From Flagellatimonas centrodinii (GTDB lineage: Bacteria; Pseudomonadota; Gammaproteobacteria; Nevskiales; Nevskiaceae), in assembly GCF_016918765.2 (NCBI RefSeq), contig NZ_CP092104.1:2418001-2482000 (forward strand): DNA of 64,000 nt. Reading direction: 5' to 3'. Shown in pieces: positions 35,782-46,401 of this stretch. How positions within the stretch are numbered: position 1 is the stretch's first letter; each line of letters begins with the position of its first letter. The notes beneath the pieces were generated by a model that was given only the letters and a program-made list of their open reading frames with translations, ran no database searches and was not told the origin of the DNA. A program made the position numbers and the translations under genes.

Positions 35782-36042
35782 ATGTCCAAAGGTCACACCC
35801 TTCAGGAACCCTTTCTCAATGCGCTTCGGAAAGAGCGGATTCCAGTTTCCATCTACCTGGTCAATGGCATCAAGCTGCAGGGTCAGATCGAGTCATTTGA
35901 CGCCTTTGTAGTGCTGTTGAAGAACACCGTGAGTCAGATGGTTTACAAGCACGCCATCTCGACAGTGGTGCCCTCGCGTCCGGTGCGAATTTACGATCCC
36001 GAGTCCGACGAGGCTGCGCCGGAAGACGATGCCGCGAGCTGA
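35782..36042 (+). CDS. hfq: RNA chaperone Hfq
   Basis: Hfq forms a hexameric Sm ring that pairs small RNAs with mRNAs. The 86-residue protein starting [10 protein letters not shown] has the Sm1 and Sm2 motifs including [14 protein letters not shown] and [13 protein letters not shown]. Proximal-face residues Gln8, Phe42, Lys56 and His57 and distal-face Tyr25 and Lys31 are present. Residue 41, usually Gln, is Ala (codon GCC). The rim is R16 K17 R19. The tail is short and acidic. An ATG at 35773 would add three residues, but the AAAGGA spacing favours 35782. Confidence 0.97.
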   Translation: MSKGHTLQEPFLNALRKERIPVSIYLVNGIKLQGQIESFDAFVVLLKNTVSQMVYKHAISTVVPSRPVRIYDPESDEAAPEDDAAS

Positions 36043-36064
36043 TTCCGCGTTGATGACCGGAGAA

Positions 36065-36083
36065 GGATGCGCTCAGCGCATCC
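36065..36083 (+). other. 8-bp hairpin between hfq and hflX
   Basis: GGATGCGC and GCGCATCC pair perfectly around TCA. The hairpin ends 9 nt before the hflX ATG, covering the place where a ribosome-binding site would be. No T-tract follows, so it could damp hflX translation or act on 3' ends of hfq mRNA. Confidence 0.5.
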
Positions 36084-36092
36084 GCCGCCGGC

Positions 36093-37415
36093 ATGTTTGA
36101 ACGGCCGAAATCAGGGCAGCAGGCGGTTCTCGTGCATCTGGAACTGCCGGGCGCGGATTACGCATCGGATCGTCAGGAGTTCATCGAGTTGGCGCACGCT
36201 GCCGGCGCCTCGGTGCTGTCGGTGATCGGCGGTAGCCGTCGGCAACCGGATCCCGGATTGTTCGTCGGCAGTGGCAAGGCCGAGGAAGTCGCCGCCAGCG
36301 TCGCCGAGCAGCAGGCCGAACTGGCGATCTTCAACCATGATCTGTCACCGAGCCAGGAGCGCAACCTCGAACGCCTGCTGAAGTGTCGGGTGGTGGGCCG
36401 TGGTGGCCTTATCCTCGATATCTTCGCCCAGCGGGCGCGGTCTCACGAGGGCAAGCTGCAGGTGGAGTTGGCGCAGCTGCAGCACATGTCGACCCGGCTG
36501 GTACGAGGGTGGACCCACCTCGAGCGGCAACGTGGCGGCGGCATTGGCCTGCGGGGGCCCGGCGAGACCCAGCTGGAGCTCGACCGGCGGATGATTCGCG
36601 ACCGTATCGCGACGCTCAAGCGTCATCTTGAAGCGGTGCGGGGCCGGCGTGCCGAGAACCGGCGGGCGCGGCAGCGCAACGAGACGCCCGTGGTCTCTCT
36701 GGTCGGCTATACGAATGCTGGAAAATCAAGCCTGTTCAATGCGTTAACGGCCGACGACAGTTTCGCCTCACGGCAATTGTTCGCCACCCTCGACACCACC
36801 ATTCGCAAGCTGAGTCTGCCGACGGTGGACCAGGCGGTACTGGCCGACACGGTGGGCTTCATCCGGGACCTTCCGCATGATCTGGTGGCGGCCTTCCGGG
36901 CGACGCTCGAAGAAGCTCGCGAGGCCGACCTGCTGTTGCATGTCATTGATGTGAGCGATCCTGAGCGGATGGCGCGTGTCGAGCAGGTCAACGAAGTGCT
37001 GGAGGCGATCGGCGCCGATACCGTGCCCACCCTGCAGGTGTTCAACAAGATTGACTTGCAGCCTGACCGGCTGCCTGGCATCGAGCGGGACGCGCAAGGC
37101 AGGCCTCATCGGGTTTCGGTGTCGGCACTCTCCGTCACCGGAATCGGGGCGCTGCGTGAGGCGATTGCCGAGCGACTGACCCCAGACAGTCATCAGGCGT
37201 TTTCACTGAGGGTTCCGGCGCGTGCCGGCCGGCTGCGCGCGCAATTGTTCGCGCACCGGGCCGTGCGAGCTGAGGTGCTTGACGACCAGGGGGCTTTCCA
37301 GCTGCAGGTGGAGATGGACTACCCCCGCCTCCGCGGCCTCTGTGAGGCTGCAGGTGTGACACCGCCTCCCGCGCCGGGCGAAGTTGAGGATTGGGAGCGC
37401 GAAGGCGTAAAATAG
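36093..37415 (+). CDS. hflX: Ribosome-associated GTPase HflX
   Basis: HflX splits stalled ribosomes, notably after heat stress. The 440-residue protein has the N-terminal HflX domain with LFVGSGKAEEV and a glycine-rich linker (RGGGIGLRGPGETQLE). The GTPase domain has P-loop GYTNAGKSSLFNAL, switch DTVGFIRDLP and NKID. It sits in the conserved hfq-hflX-hflK-hflC order. No convincing ribosome-binding site precedes its ATG. Confidence 0.96.
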   Translation: MFERPKSGQQAVLVHLELPGADYASDRQEFIELAHAAGASVLSVIGGSRRQPDPGLFVGSGKAEEVAASVAEQQAELAIFNHDLSPSQERNLERLLKCRVVGRGGLILDIFAQRARSHEGKLQVELAQLQHMSTRLVRGWTHLERQRGGGIGLRGPGETQLELDRRMIRDRIATLKRHLEAVRGRRAENRRARQRNETPVVSLVGYTNAGKSSLFNALTADDSFASRQLFATLDTTIRKLSLPTVDQAVLADTVGFIRDLPHDLVAAFRATLEEAREADLLLHVIDVSDPERMARVEQVNEVLEAIGADTVPTLQVFNKIDLQPDRLPGIERDAQGRPHRVSVSALSVTGIGALREAIAERLTPDSHQAFSLRVPARAGRLRAQLFAHRAVRAEVLDDQGAFQLQVEMDYPRLRGLCEAAGVTPPPAPGEVEDWEREGVK

Positions 37416-37417
37416 CC

Positions 37418-37437
37418 TGATTATTCAATCATTTTTT
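37418..37437 (+). terminator. Weak AT-rich hairpin with T6 after hflX
   Basis: TGATT and AATCA pair around ATTC directly after the hflX stop, followed by six T (37432-37437). The stem is only 5 bp, so termination would be partial. A second inverted repeat, TCGACCG (37437-37443) with CGGTCGA (37462-37468), follows in the hflK leader. Confidence 0.35.
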
Positions 37438-37507
37438 CGACCGAACGACGTCGCTTCTCCGCGGTCGAATGCGGTCTTCCGCAGAATCAACAAAGGATGC
37501 ATCTCCC

Positions 37508-38668
37508 ATGGCTTGGAATGAACCCGGCCCCAATCGTGACCCGTGGAATCAGGGCCCCAAGCGGGGTGGTGGACCGCCCGACCTCGACGAACTCGTGAAG
37601 CGTCTGAAAGGACGGCTGATGGGCAAAGGTGGCAACGGCGGTTCTGGTGGTGGTGATGGCGGCCCCTCGGCAGGCGGGGGTGTGCCCAAGGGTTTGGTCA
37701 CCCTGCTGGCGGCCGGTCTGGCGGTGTTGTGGGGGCTTTCGGGCTTTTACGTGGTCGATGAGCAGCAGCAGGGTGTCGTGCTGCGATTCGGTGAATACGT
37801 CAAGACCAACGAGGCCGGGCTGCGGTGGCATGTGCCGTGGCCGGTGGAGCAGGTTGAAGTCGTCAACGTTACCGGCGTGCGGTCGATTTCCGAGTCATCG
37901 ACCATGCTCACCCAGGACGAGAACATCGTCGATTTGGATCTTACCGTGCAGTACCGCCTGTCCGATGTTGAGGACTATCTGTTTTCAGTTGCCGAACCGG
38001 ACCGGACCCTGAGGCAGGCGACGCAGTCGGCTGTTCGTGAGGTTGTCGGCACGTCAGAGATGGACTACATCATCACCGGCGGCCGTCAGGAGGTTGCGGA
38101 TCGCACCAAACAACTGCTGCAGGAGAAGCTCGACGACTACCAGGCAGGTCTGTTCGTGACGGAAGTGAACCTGCGCACGGCGAAGCCACCGACACCGGTA
38201 CAGAGTGCTTTCGATGACGCCATCAAGGCGCGCGAGGACCAGGTGCGTCTGGTTAACGAGGCGCAGGCCTATGCAAGCGATCGACTGCCAAGAGCGCGCG
38301 GTGCGGCGGCACGCCTGGTGGAGGAGGCCAAGGCCTACCGTGAGCAGGTGGTGTCCAAGGCGGAAGGTGATGCTTCCCGATTCTCGTCGCTGTTGACTGA
38401 ATATCGTCAGGCGCCGCAGGTAACCCGCGAGCGTCTGTACCTGGACGCGATGAGTCAGGTATACGGCAGCACCAGCAAGGTGTTGGTGGATGTCGACAGC
38501 AATGCCCCGATGTTCTACCTGCCGCTGGATCAACTCAATCGTGCGGGCGGTACAACGCGAGGTGCCGTGGCGCCCTCAACCGGATCATCGGGCAGCAGCG
38601 CAGTGACCGCACCATCGGTGCCATCGCTGACGCGCGATCCCTCCCGTGATCGCGACCGCTCACGATAG
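37508..38668 (+). CDS. hflK: FtsH modulator subunit HflK
   Basis: HflK forms with HflC a large membrane cage around the FtsH protease. The 386-residue protein starting at 37508 has a Gly-rich cytoplasmic N-terminus, one transmembrane helix (about residues 60-80), the SPFH/band-7 domain starting FYVVDEQQQGVVLRFGEY and a coiled coil (NEAQAYASDRLPRARG). The C-terminus is Ser/Thr/Arg-rich and low in complexity. hflC follows after 9 nt. Confidence 0.95.
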   Translation: MAWNEPGPNRDPWNQGPKRGGGPPDLDELVKRLKGRLMGKGGNGGSGGGDGGPSAGGGVPKGLVTLLAAGLAVLWGLSGFYVVDEQQQGVVLRFGEYVKTNEAGLRWHVPWPVEQVEVVNVTGVRSISESSTMLTQDENIVDLDLTVQYRLSDVEDYLFSVAEPDRTLRQATQSAVREVVGTSEMDYIITGGRQEVADRTKQLLQEKLDDYQAGLFVTEVNLRTAKPPTPVQSAFDDAIKAREDQVRLVNEAQAYASDRLPRARGAAARLVEEAKAYREQVVSKAEGDASRFSSLLTEYRQAPQVTRERLYLDAMSQVYGSTSKVLVDVDSNAPMFYLPLDQLNRAGGTTRGAVAPSTGSSGSSAVTAPSVPSLTRDPSRDRDRSR

Positions 38669-38677
38669 GACGAACTC

Positions 38678-39541
38678 ATGAACAATACCTCCATGGTCTG
38701 GCTGGCGATTGCGCTGGTGTCGCTCGTCACGCTCAGCAATGCCTTTTTCGTCGTTGATGAGCGCGAGCGCGCCGTGATTCTCCAGCTGGGTGAGTTCCAG
38801 GGCACCGATTTCCAGCCCGGCTTGCATGTCAAAATTCCGTTCATCCAGGACGTTCGCAAATTTGATCGTCGTCTGCTGATGCTCGACAGCGATACCGAGA
38901 GTTTCCTCACCTCGGAGAAGAAGAACGTTCAAGTCGACTACTACGTTAAGTGGCGGATCGACAATGCCGCTGCTTACTACCGTGCCACGGGTGGCCAGAG
39001 CCTGGTCGCGGCGGATCGCCTTTCCTCCATCGTCAACCGTGGCATGCGCGACCAATTCGGCTCGTTGACGATCCAGCAGGCGGTCTCGGGGGAGCGCGAC
39101 CAGATCACCAAGGCGGTGATGGAAAGTGCCGGTGAGAACATCCGTGATCTCGGCATCGAGCTAAAGGATGTGCGGGTCAAGCGTATTGATCTGCCGACCG
39201 AGGTCAGTGAGTCTGTTTACGACCGCATGCGCGCGGAGCGCAAACGGGTCGCCTCCGACCTCCGTGCCCGCGGCGCCGAAGAGGGCGAACGCATCCGGGC
39301 CGATGTTGATCGCGAGGCGCAGGTGGTTCTGGCGCAGGCTTACAAGGAGGCTGAAACGCTCCGCGGTGAAGGCGATGCCAAGGCAACCGAGGTTTACGCC
39401 CAGGCCTACGGTCGGGATACCGAGTTTTACCGGTTCTACCGGTCGCTCAATATCTACCGTGACAGCTTCAGCAGCGGCGACGACATGCTGGTGCTCGAGC
39501 CTAAAGGGGAGTTTTTCCGCTACTTCAACCCTTCACGCTGA
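38678..39541 (+). CDS. hflC: FtsH modulator subunit HflC
   Basis: Partner of HflK in the SPFH complex controlling FtsH. The 287-residue protein has one N-terminal transmembrane helix, the VVDERERAVILQLGEF start of the band-7 domain, and the C-terminal helix with LRGEGDAKATEVYAQAYG. The length and position after hflK are typical. Confidence 0.95.
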   Translation: MNNTSMVWLAIALVSLVTLSNAFFVVDERERAVILQLGEFQGTDFQPGLHVKIPFIQDVRKFDRRLLMLDSDTESFLTSEKKNVQVDYYVKWRIDNAAAYYRATGGQSLVAADRLSSIVNRGMRDQFGSLTIQQAVSGERDQITKAVMESAGENIRDLGIELKDVRVKRIDLPTEVSESVYDRMRAERKRVASDLRARGAEEGERIRADVDREAQVVLAQAYKEAETLRGEGDAKATEVYAQAYGRDTEFYRFYRSLNIYRDSFSSGDDMLVLEPKGEFFRYFNPSR

Positions 39542-39553
39542 CCTGGGCCGACG

Positions 39554-39735
39554 GTGGACTGGGCCGAACTGCTGCGGGCCCTCGCGCTGGTACTGGTCAT
39601 CGAGGGGCTGATGCCGTTTGTTGCTCCTGGCCGGTGGCGCCAGGCTTTGATTCATATCGTCGGTCTCGGTGACCGAGCCCTGCGAACTGTGGGGTTCCTG
39701 CTCATCGGCGCGGGCGTCATCCTGTTGAATTTCTC

Positions 39736-39739
<4 letters not shown>
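39554..39739 (+). CDS. DUF2065 small membrane protein
   Basis: A 61-residue protein from a GTG start, with two hydrophobic helices (ALALVLVIEGLMPFVAP and the C-terminal GFLLIGAGVILL). It matches DUF2065 (YjeT-like), whose genes lie between hflC and hisZ or purA in many proteobacteria. Function is unknown. The conserved position suggests a link to HflKC. The stop overlaps hisZ by 4 bp. Confidence 0.85.
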
Positions 39740-42101
<2,362 letters not shown>

Positions 42102-42164
42102 GCCCCGACGGCATCGTGCACCACCGCGCAGCCTGACGTCCGGGCGCGATTACAGGAGAATCGG

Positions 42165-43025
42165 ATGCGTAGCCTTGCAGGCAAGACCGTCTTCATTTCC
42201 GGCGCCTCCCGCGGCATCGGACTGGCCATCGCCGAGCGCGCGGCGCGCGATGGCGCCAATGTTGTCATCGCTGCCAAGACCGCTGACCCGAATCCAAAAC
42301 TGCCGGGCACGATCTATTCGGCGGCCGAAGCCGTCGAGGCCGCCGGAGGTCGGGCACTGCCGGTCGTTTGTGACATCCGCGATGCCGGGCAGATCGAGGC
42401 GGCGGTGGCGGCGGCGGTTGCAACCTTCGGCGGCATCGACATTTGCGTCAACAACGCCAGTGCCATCAGCCTCAGTGGCACGCTCGCCACCGAACCGAAG
42501 CGTTACGATTTGATGCACCAGATCAATGCCCGTGGCACCTTCTTTGTCTCGCGGGCTTGCATCCCGCATCTGCGTCGGTCCGCCAACCCGCACGTATTGA
42601 ATCTGTCGCCGCCGCTGGACCTGAATCCGGCCTTTTTTGCACCGCACGCGGCGTACACGCTCGCCAAGTTTTCGATGAGCCTTTATGCCATGGCGATGGC
42701 AGAAGAGTTCCGTCGCGACGGTATTGCTTTCAATACGCTGTGGCCCCGGACCCTGGTGGCGACAGCGGCGTTGCAGGCGATTCCGGGTGCCAGCGGTGTA
42801 GTCGATCAAGCGCGAACACCGGCGATCATGGCCGATGCTGCCCACGTGATCCTGACGCGCGACAGTCGCAGCTTCAGTGGCCAGCATTGCATCGACGATC
42901 AAGTGCTCGCCTCGGTCGGCGTGACCGATCTGTCGGGCTATCGGGTCAAGGCCGGCGACGGGCCGCTGATGGAGGACCTGTTCATTCCGGCGTCGATGCC
43001 ACCGCCGGCGGGCGTCAAGTCCTGA
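42165..43025 (+). CDS. Short-chain dehydrogenase/reductase, HSDL2-like
   Basis: A 286-residue NAD(P)-dependent SDR. It has the cofactor motif SGASRGIGLAIAE, NNAS, the catalytic Ser in NLSPP and YTLAK (Tyr-x3-Lys). The sequence after the cofactor loop (AAKTADPNPKLPGTI) and the C-terminal ILTRDSRSFSGQHCIDD are typical of the HSDL2-like branch, which has fatty-acyl or steroid-related substrates. The true substrate is unknown. CAGGAGA precedes the ATG. A two-way terminator follows. Confidence 0.88.
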   Translation: MRSLAGKTVFISGASRGIGLAIAERAARDGANVVIAAKTADPNPKLPGTIYSAAEAVEAAGGRALPVVCDIRDAGQIEAAVAAAVATFGGIDICVNNASAISLSGTLATEPKRYDLMHQINARGTFFVSRACIPHLRRSANPHVLNLSPPLDLNPAFFAPHAAYTLAKFSMSLYAMAMAEEFRRDGIAFNTLWPRTLVATAALQAIPGASGVVDQARTPAIMADAAHVILTRDSRSFSGQHCIDDQVLASVGVTDLSGYRVKAGDGPLMEDLFIPASMPPPAGVKS

Positions 43026-43094
43026 ACCGGCGAACATCGCCGCAAGCCTCACCGCAATCGTGTAAGGTGCCGCTCATGCAGTCCTTCAGGCAAC

Positions 43095-43122
43095 AAAAAA
43101 CCCGGCACGAGGCCGGGTTTTT
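43095..43122. terminator. Bidirectional terminator
   Basis: CCCGGC (43101-43106) and GCCGGG (43112-43117) form a stem with A6 on one side and T5 on the other. It can terminate the SDR gene on the plus strand and tRNA-Leu on the minus strand. Confidence 0.85.
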
Positions 43123-43126
43123 CAAT

Positions 43127-43211
43127 TGGTGCCGAGAAGAGGACTCGAACCTCCACGGTGTTACCCGCCAGTACCTGAAACTGGTGCGTCTACCAATTCC
43201 GCCATCTCGGC
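43127..43211 (-). tRNA. tRNA-Leu (anticodon CAG)
   Basis: An 85-nt class II tRNA read on the minus strand. The acceptor stem is GCCGAGA/TCTCGGC, the anticodon stem CCAGT/ACTGG encloses TTCAGGT-type loop with anticodon CAG, and the long variable arm (GCGGGTAACACCGT region) is typical of leucine tRNA. The T-arm has GGTTCGAGTCC. CCA is encoded. Confidence 0.96.
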
Positions 43212-43253
43212 ATGAGCAGCATCCGACGTGGTTGTCACGTCGACAGGGCGCGC

Positions 43254-43282
43254 ATTGTGTCCACCCGAAACTCAAAAGTCAA
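43254..43282 (-). promoter_or_regulatory. Promoter of tRNA-Leu, overlapping rnr start codon
   Basis: On the minus strand TTGACT (43282-43277) and CACAAT (43259-43254) are 17 nt apart, followed by a GC-rich discriminator. The outermost -35 base is the A of the divergent rnr ATG. A 6-bp inverted repeat (GACGTG/CACGTC, 43225-43241) lies between the promoter and the tRNA. Confidence 0.7.
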
Positions 43283-45636
43283 TGAAAAAAAAGCAGCCTC
43301 CAACGTCTGATCGTCCCCGTCGCAAGGGCCCCGCATCCAAGGTCGAGAAGGCCGGCATCGCGCCGTCGCGCACGCCACGTGGCGGGGCGCCCGCCTGGCA
43401 GGCTGCAGACCAGGCATTTGAAGCCGAACAGCAACGCTATGAAGATCCCATTCCCAGCCGTCAGCTGATCCTTGAGGTCCTGGGTGCGGCCGATGGGCCG
43501 ATGACGGTCGACGAGCTGATCGGTCATTTCGGGCTCGGCAAGCTGTCGCAGCAAGATGCCCTCGGCAAGCGCTTGGGGGCGATGACGCGTGACGCCCAGG
43601 TGGCGCAGAATCGTCGTGGAGCCTTCGGTCCCGTGACGTCGATGCACCTGATTCCCGGTACGGTGCAGGCGCACCGCGACGGTTTCGGCTTTCTGGTGCC
43701 GGATGCCGGTGGCGGCGACCTGTTCCTGCCGCCGCGGCAGATGCGCGAGCTGATGAATGGCGACCGGGTGCTGGTGCGCCCTGGGGTTCAGGATGAGCGC
43801 GGGCGCACCGAGGGCATCGTGGTGGAGGTGTTGGAGCGCGCCAGTCGCAGCATCGTTGGCCGTCTTCATGTCGACCAGGGTATTGCCTACGTCATCCCGG
43901 ATCATCCCCGTATTCAGCATGACCTGTTGATTCCGGAGGACGCGTTGGCCGGTGCCGAGCATGGCCAGATGGTGATGGCCGACATCATCGAGCCGCCGGG
44001 CCGGCGGACGCTGCCGGTCGGCCGTGTCACTGAAATTCTCGGGGACCATCTGGCTCCGGGCATGGAGATCGCGGTCGCGGTGCGTGCGCACAACCTTCCT
44101 CACCAGTGGCCGGAGGCGGTGGAGCGCGAAGTGGCCGCCATCCCCGATACCGTGCGCCCGCAGGATTGCGAGGGGCGCGTAGACCTCCGGGATCTCCCAT
44201 TGGCAACGATCGACGGGGCAGATGCCCGCGACTTCGATGATGCTGTCTATGCGCGCAAGACGCCGACCGGTTGGCGATTGTGGGTAGCCATCGCCGATGT
44301 ATCAGCCTATGTGGTGCCGGGGACCGCACTTGACCGGGAGGCATTCGAGCGGGGCAACTCGGTCTACTTCCCCCGGCAAGTGATCCCGATGCTGCCGGAA
44401 AAGCTTTCAAACGGGCTGTGCTCGCTGAACCCTCAGGTCGACCGTTTGTGCATGGTCTGCGAGATGCGGGTGCTGGCAGACGGCGAGGTGGCGCAGTCGC
44501 GTTTCTACCGCGCCGTCATGCGTTCACATGCCCGGCTGATCTACGACGATGTCGCCGCCGCCCTGGCGCAGCCCGATGGAGCGGCGGCCCAGGCGATGGG
44601 GCCCCTGATGGAGCCCTTGCAGACGCTGTCAGGGATGTTCGATGCCCTGTTTTCCGCCCGTCAGCGACGCGGCGCGATCGATTTCGACAGCACCGAGACC
44701 AAGATCGTGTTTTCCGAGGCGCGCAAGATCGAGGCGATTGTGCCGGTCACCCGCAACCGTGCCCATCGGATGATCGAGGAATGCATGATCGCGGCCAACG
44801 TTGAAGCGGGTCGCTACATCGAGAAGACCAAGCTGCCGACGCTGTATCGTATCCATCAGAAGCCCGATCCCCTGAAGGTGCAGACCTTGCGGGACCTGTT
44901 GGCGGTTCGCGGCCTCAAGCTTGGGGGGGGTGCCGAGCCGGAGGCCTCGGACTACGCCGCCATGCTCGCCAGCGCCCAGGGGCGCGAGGATACTCAGGTG
45001 CTGCAGACCTTGATGCTGCGGTCCTTGATGCAGGCACGTTATGAGCCGGGCAATGCCGGACATTTCGGGCTTGCGCTGACGCACTATGCTCATTTCACCA
45101 GCCCCATCCGCCGCTATCCGGACCTTTTGCTGCACCGGGGCATTGCCCATGCGATCGAGCGCCGCAAGGTCGCGGACTTTGCCTATAGCGAGCAGGAAAT
45201 GACGGCGGCGGGTGCACATTGCTCGATGACCGAGCGCCGTGCCGATGAGGCAACGCGCGATGTCGCCACCTGGCTCAAGTGTGAGTTCATGCGCCATCGC
45301 GTTGGCGAAGAATTCGACGGCACAGTCACCAGCGTGGCCAGCTTCGGTCTGTTCGTCGAGCTCGACGGCCTCTACATCGATGGCCTGGTGCATGTTTCCA
45401 ACCTGCGCAACGACTACTATGAATTCGATCCGGCGCGGCAGCGCCTCGTCGGAAGCCGCAGCAAACAGACTTATGCGCTCGGGCAACCGGTGCGAATCAA
45501 GGTGGTCCGGGTCAATCTCGACGAACGCAAGATCGACCTCGAGCTGCTGCCGATGGCCGGGGGTTCATCCGATGTTAAGCTCGATAAAGAACAATCTCGC
45601 CCATCGCCCAGGGGCAACAAGAGGAAGCGCAAATGA
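43282..45636 (+). CDS. rnr: Ribonuclease R
   Basis: A 3'-5' exoribonuclease that degrades structured RNA. The 784-residue protein starts MKKKQPPTSD with a basic N-terminus. It continues with a helix-turn-helix-like region, cold-shock domains, the RNB catalytic domain (DGADARDFDDAVYA with the catalytic Asp cluster), a C-terminal S1 domain (FDGTVTSVASFGLFVEL) and a Lys/Arg-rich tail. rnr followed by rlmB and rpsF is the conserved order. Here an OmpA-like lipoprotein gene is inserted. No ribosome-binding site is evident before the ATG. Confidence 0.96.
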   Translation: MKKKQPPTSDRPRRKGPASKVEKAGIAPSRTPRGGAPAWQAADQAFEAEQQRYEDPIPSRQLILEVLGAADGPMTVDELIGHFGLGKLSQQDALGKRLGAMTRDAQVAQNRRGAFGPVTSMHLIPGTVQAHRDGFGFLVPDAGGGDLFLPPRQMRELMNGDRVLVRPGVQDERGRTEGIVVEVLERASRSIVGRLHVDQGIAYVIPDHPRIQHDLLIPEDALAGAEHGQMVMADIIEPPGRRTLPVGRVTEILGDHLAPGMEIAVAVRAHNLPHQWPEAVEREVAAIPDTVRPQDCEGRVDLRDLPLATIDGADARDFDDAVYARKTPTGWRLWVAIADVSAYVVPGTALDREAFERGNSVYFPRQVIPMLPEKLSNGLCSLNPQVDRLCMVCEMRVLADGEVAQSRFYRAVMRSHARLIYDDVAAALAQPDGAAAQAMGPLMEPLQTLSGMFDALFSARQRRGAIDFDSTETKIVFSEARKIEAIVPVTRNRAHRMIEECMIAANVEAGRYIEKTKLPTLYRIHQKPDPLKVQTLRDLLAVRGLKLGGGAEPEASDYAAMLASAQGREDTQVLQTLMLRSLMQARYEPGNAGHFGLALTHYAHFTSPIRRYPDLLLHRGIAHAIERRKVADFAYSEQEMTAAGAHCSMTERRADEATRDVATWLKCEFMRHRVGEEFDGTVTSVASFGLFVELDGLYIDGLVHVSNLRNDYYEFDPARQRLVGSRSKQTYALGQPVRIKVVRVNLDERKIDLELLPMAGGSSDVKLDKEQSRPSPRGNKRKRK

Positions 45637-46331
45637 CGCACATCAGACATCTTTCCGTCGTATTGGTGACAGCGACCGCTGTCGGACTCAGTGCCTGTGC
45701 CAGTGATCCGAACCGCGACACCAAGCGCGGGGCCGCCATTGGTGCGGTGCTTGGCGCCGTCGCCGGCCATCAGGTCGATGGTGACAAGGGCCGCTACATT
45801 GGGGCCGTCGTTGGTGCCCTCGCGGGCGGTGCTGCCGGCAACTACATGGACAAGCAGCGTAAAGAGCTGGAGCAGAAGCTAGCGGCTGAAGCCGCGCGCG
45901 ACGAACTGCAGATCGTGCAGCTGTCCGGTGACGCATTGAAGATCGGCGTTGCCAGCGACATCAGCTTTGAGACCAACAGTGCCACGCTGCAGTCTGGCGC
46001 CCTGAACACCTTCGCCAAGATCGCCAATGTCCTGAAGGACTACGACAAGACGGTGATTCATGTGGTGGGCCACACCGATTCCACCGGCAGTGCCCAGTAC
46101 AACCAGAGCCTGTCGGAACGACGCGCGGCAGCCGTCTCGACCTTCCTCGCCAGCCAGGGCGTTCCGCCCAGCCGCGTGCGGGAAGAGGGTCGTGGTGAGC
46201 GTGAGCTGCTGATTCGGACTGGTGACAATGTCAACGAGGCACGCAATCGCCGCGTCGACATCATCATCAAGCCGGTTATCGAAGGGCAGGAAAACCAGGC
46301 CTGGACGCCGCCGCCCTACCTCGGCGGCTGA
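45633..46331 (+). CDS. OmpA-family glycine-zipper lipoprotein
   Basis: A 232-residue lipoprotein whose ATG overlaps the rnr stop. The signal ends in LSAC. A glycine-zipper segment (GAAIGAVLGAVAG and later GALAGGAAGNYM, residues about 33-72) follows, then a short coiled coil and a peptidoglycan-binding OmpA domain (VGHTDSTGSAQYNQSLSERR, then EARNRRVDI). It resembles YiaD-like lipoproteins that tether the outer membrane to peptidoglycan. A strong terminator follows 11 nt after the stop. Confidence 0.88.
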   Translation: MTHIRHLSVVLVTATAVGLSACASDPNRDTKRGAAIGAVLGAVAGHQVDGDKGRYIGAVVGALAGGAAGNYMDKQRKELEQKLAAEAARDELQIVQLSGDALKIGVASDISFETNSATLQSGALNTFAKIANVLKDYDKTVIHVVGHTDSTGSAQYNQSLSERRAAAVSTFLASQGVPPSRVREEGRGERELLIRTGDNVNEARNRRVDIIIKPVIEGQENQAWTPPPYLGG

Positions 46332-46342
46332 GGTCTCGCGGT

Positions 46343-46379
46343 ACCGACAACGGGGCCTTCGGGCCCCGTTGTCGGTTTT
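46343..46379 (+). terminator. Strong intrinsic terminator with TTCG tetraloop
   Basis: A 14-bp perfect stem from CCGACAACGGGGCC (46344-46357) and its complement (46362-46375) encloses TTCG and is followed by TTTT; one more A-T pair extends it. It ends the rnr-OmpA transcript, so rlmB needs its own promoter. Confidence 0.92.
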
Positions 46380-46389
46380 GGGCTCAGGC

Positions 46390-46401
46390 TACACTTCGCG
46401 C
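46390..46401 (+). promoter_or_regulatory. -10 element 6 nt before rlmB ATG
   Basis: TACACT (46390-46395) ends 6 nt before the rlmB ATG (46402). A possible -35, TTGTCG (46369-46374), lies in the terminator stem with a 15-nt spacer. A start at the A of the ATG is predicted. Confidence 0.5.

Noticed and set aside
46222-46401. N-terminal extension of rlmB by 60 codons
   Set aside because: It would run through the 14-bp terminator and the OmpA gene. The ATG at 46402 gives the family N-terminus.
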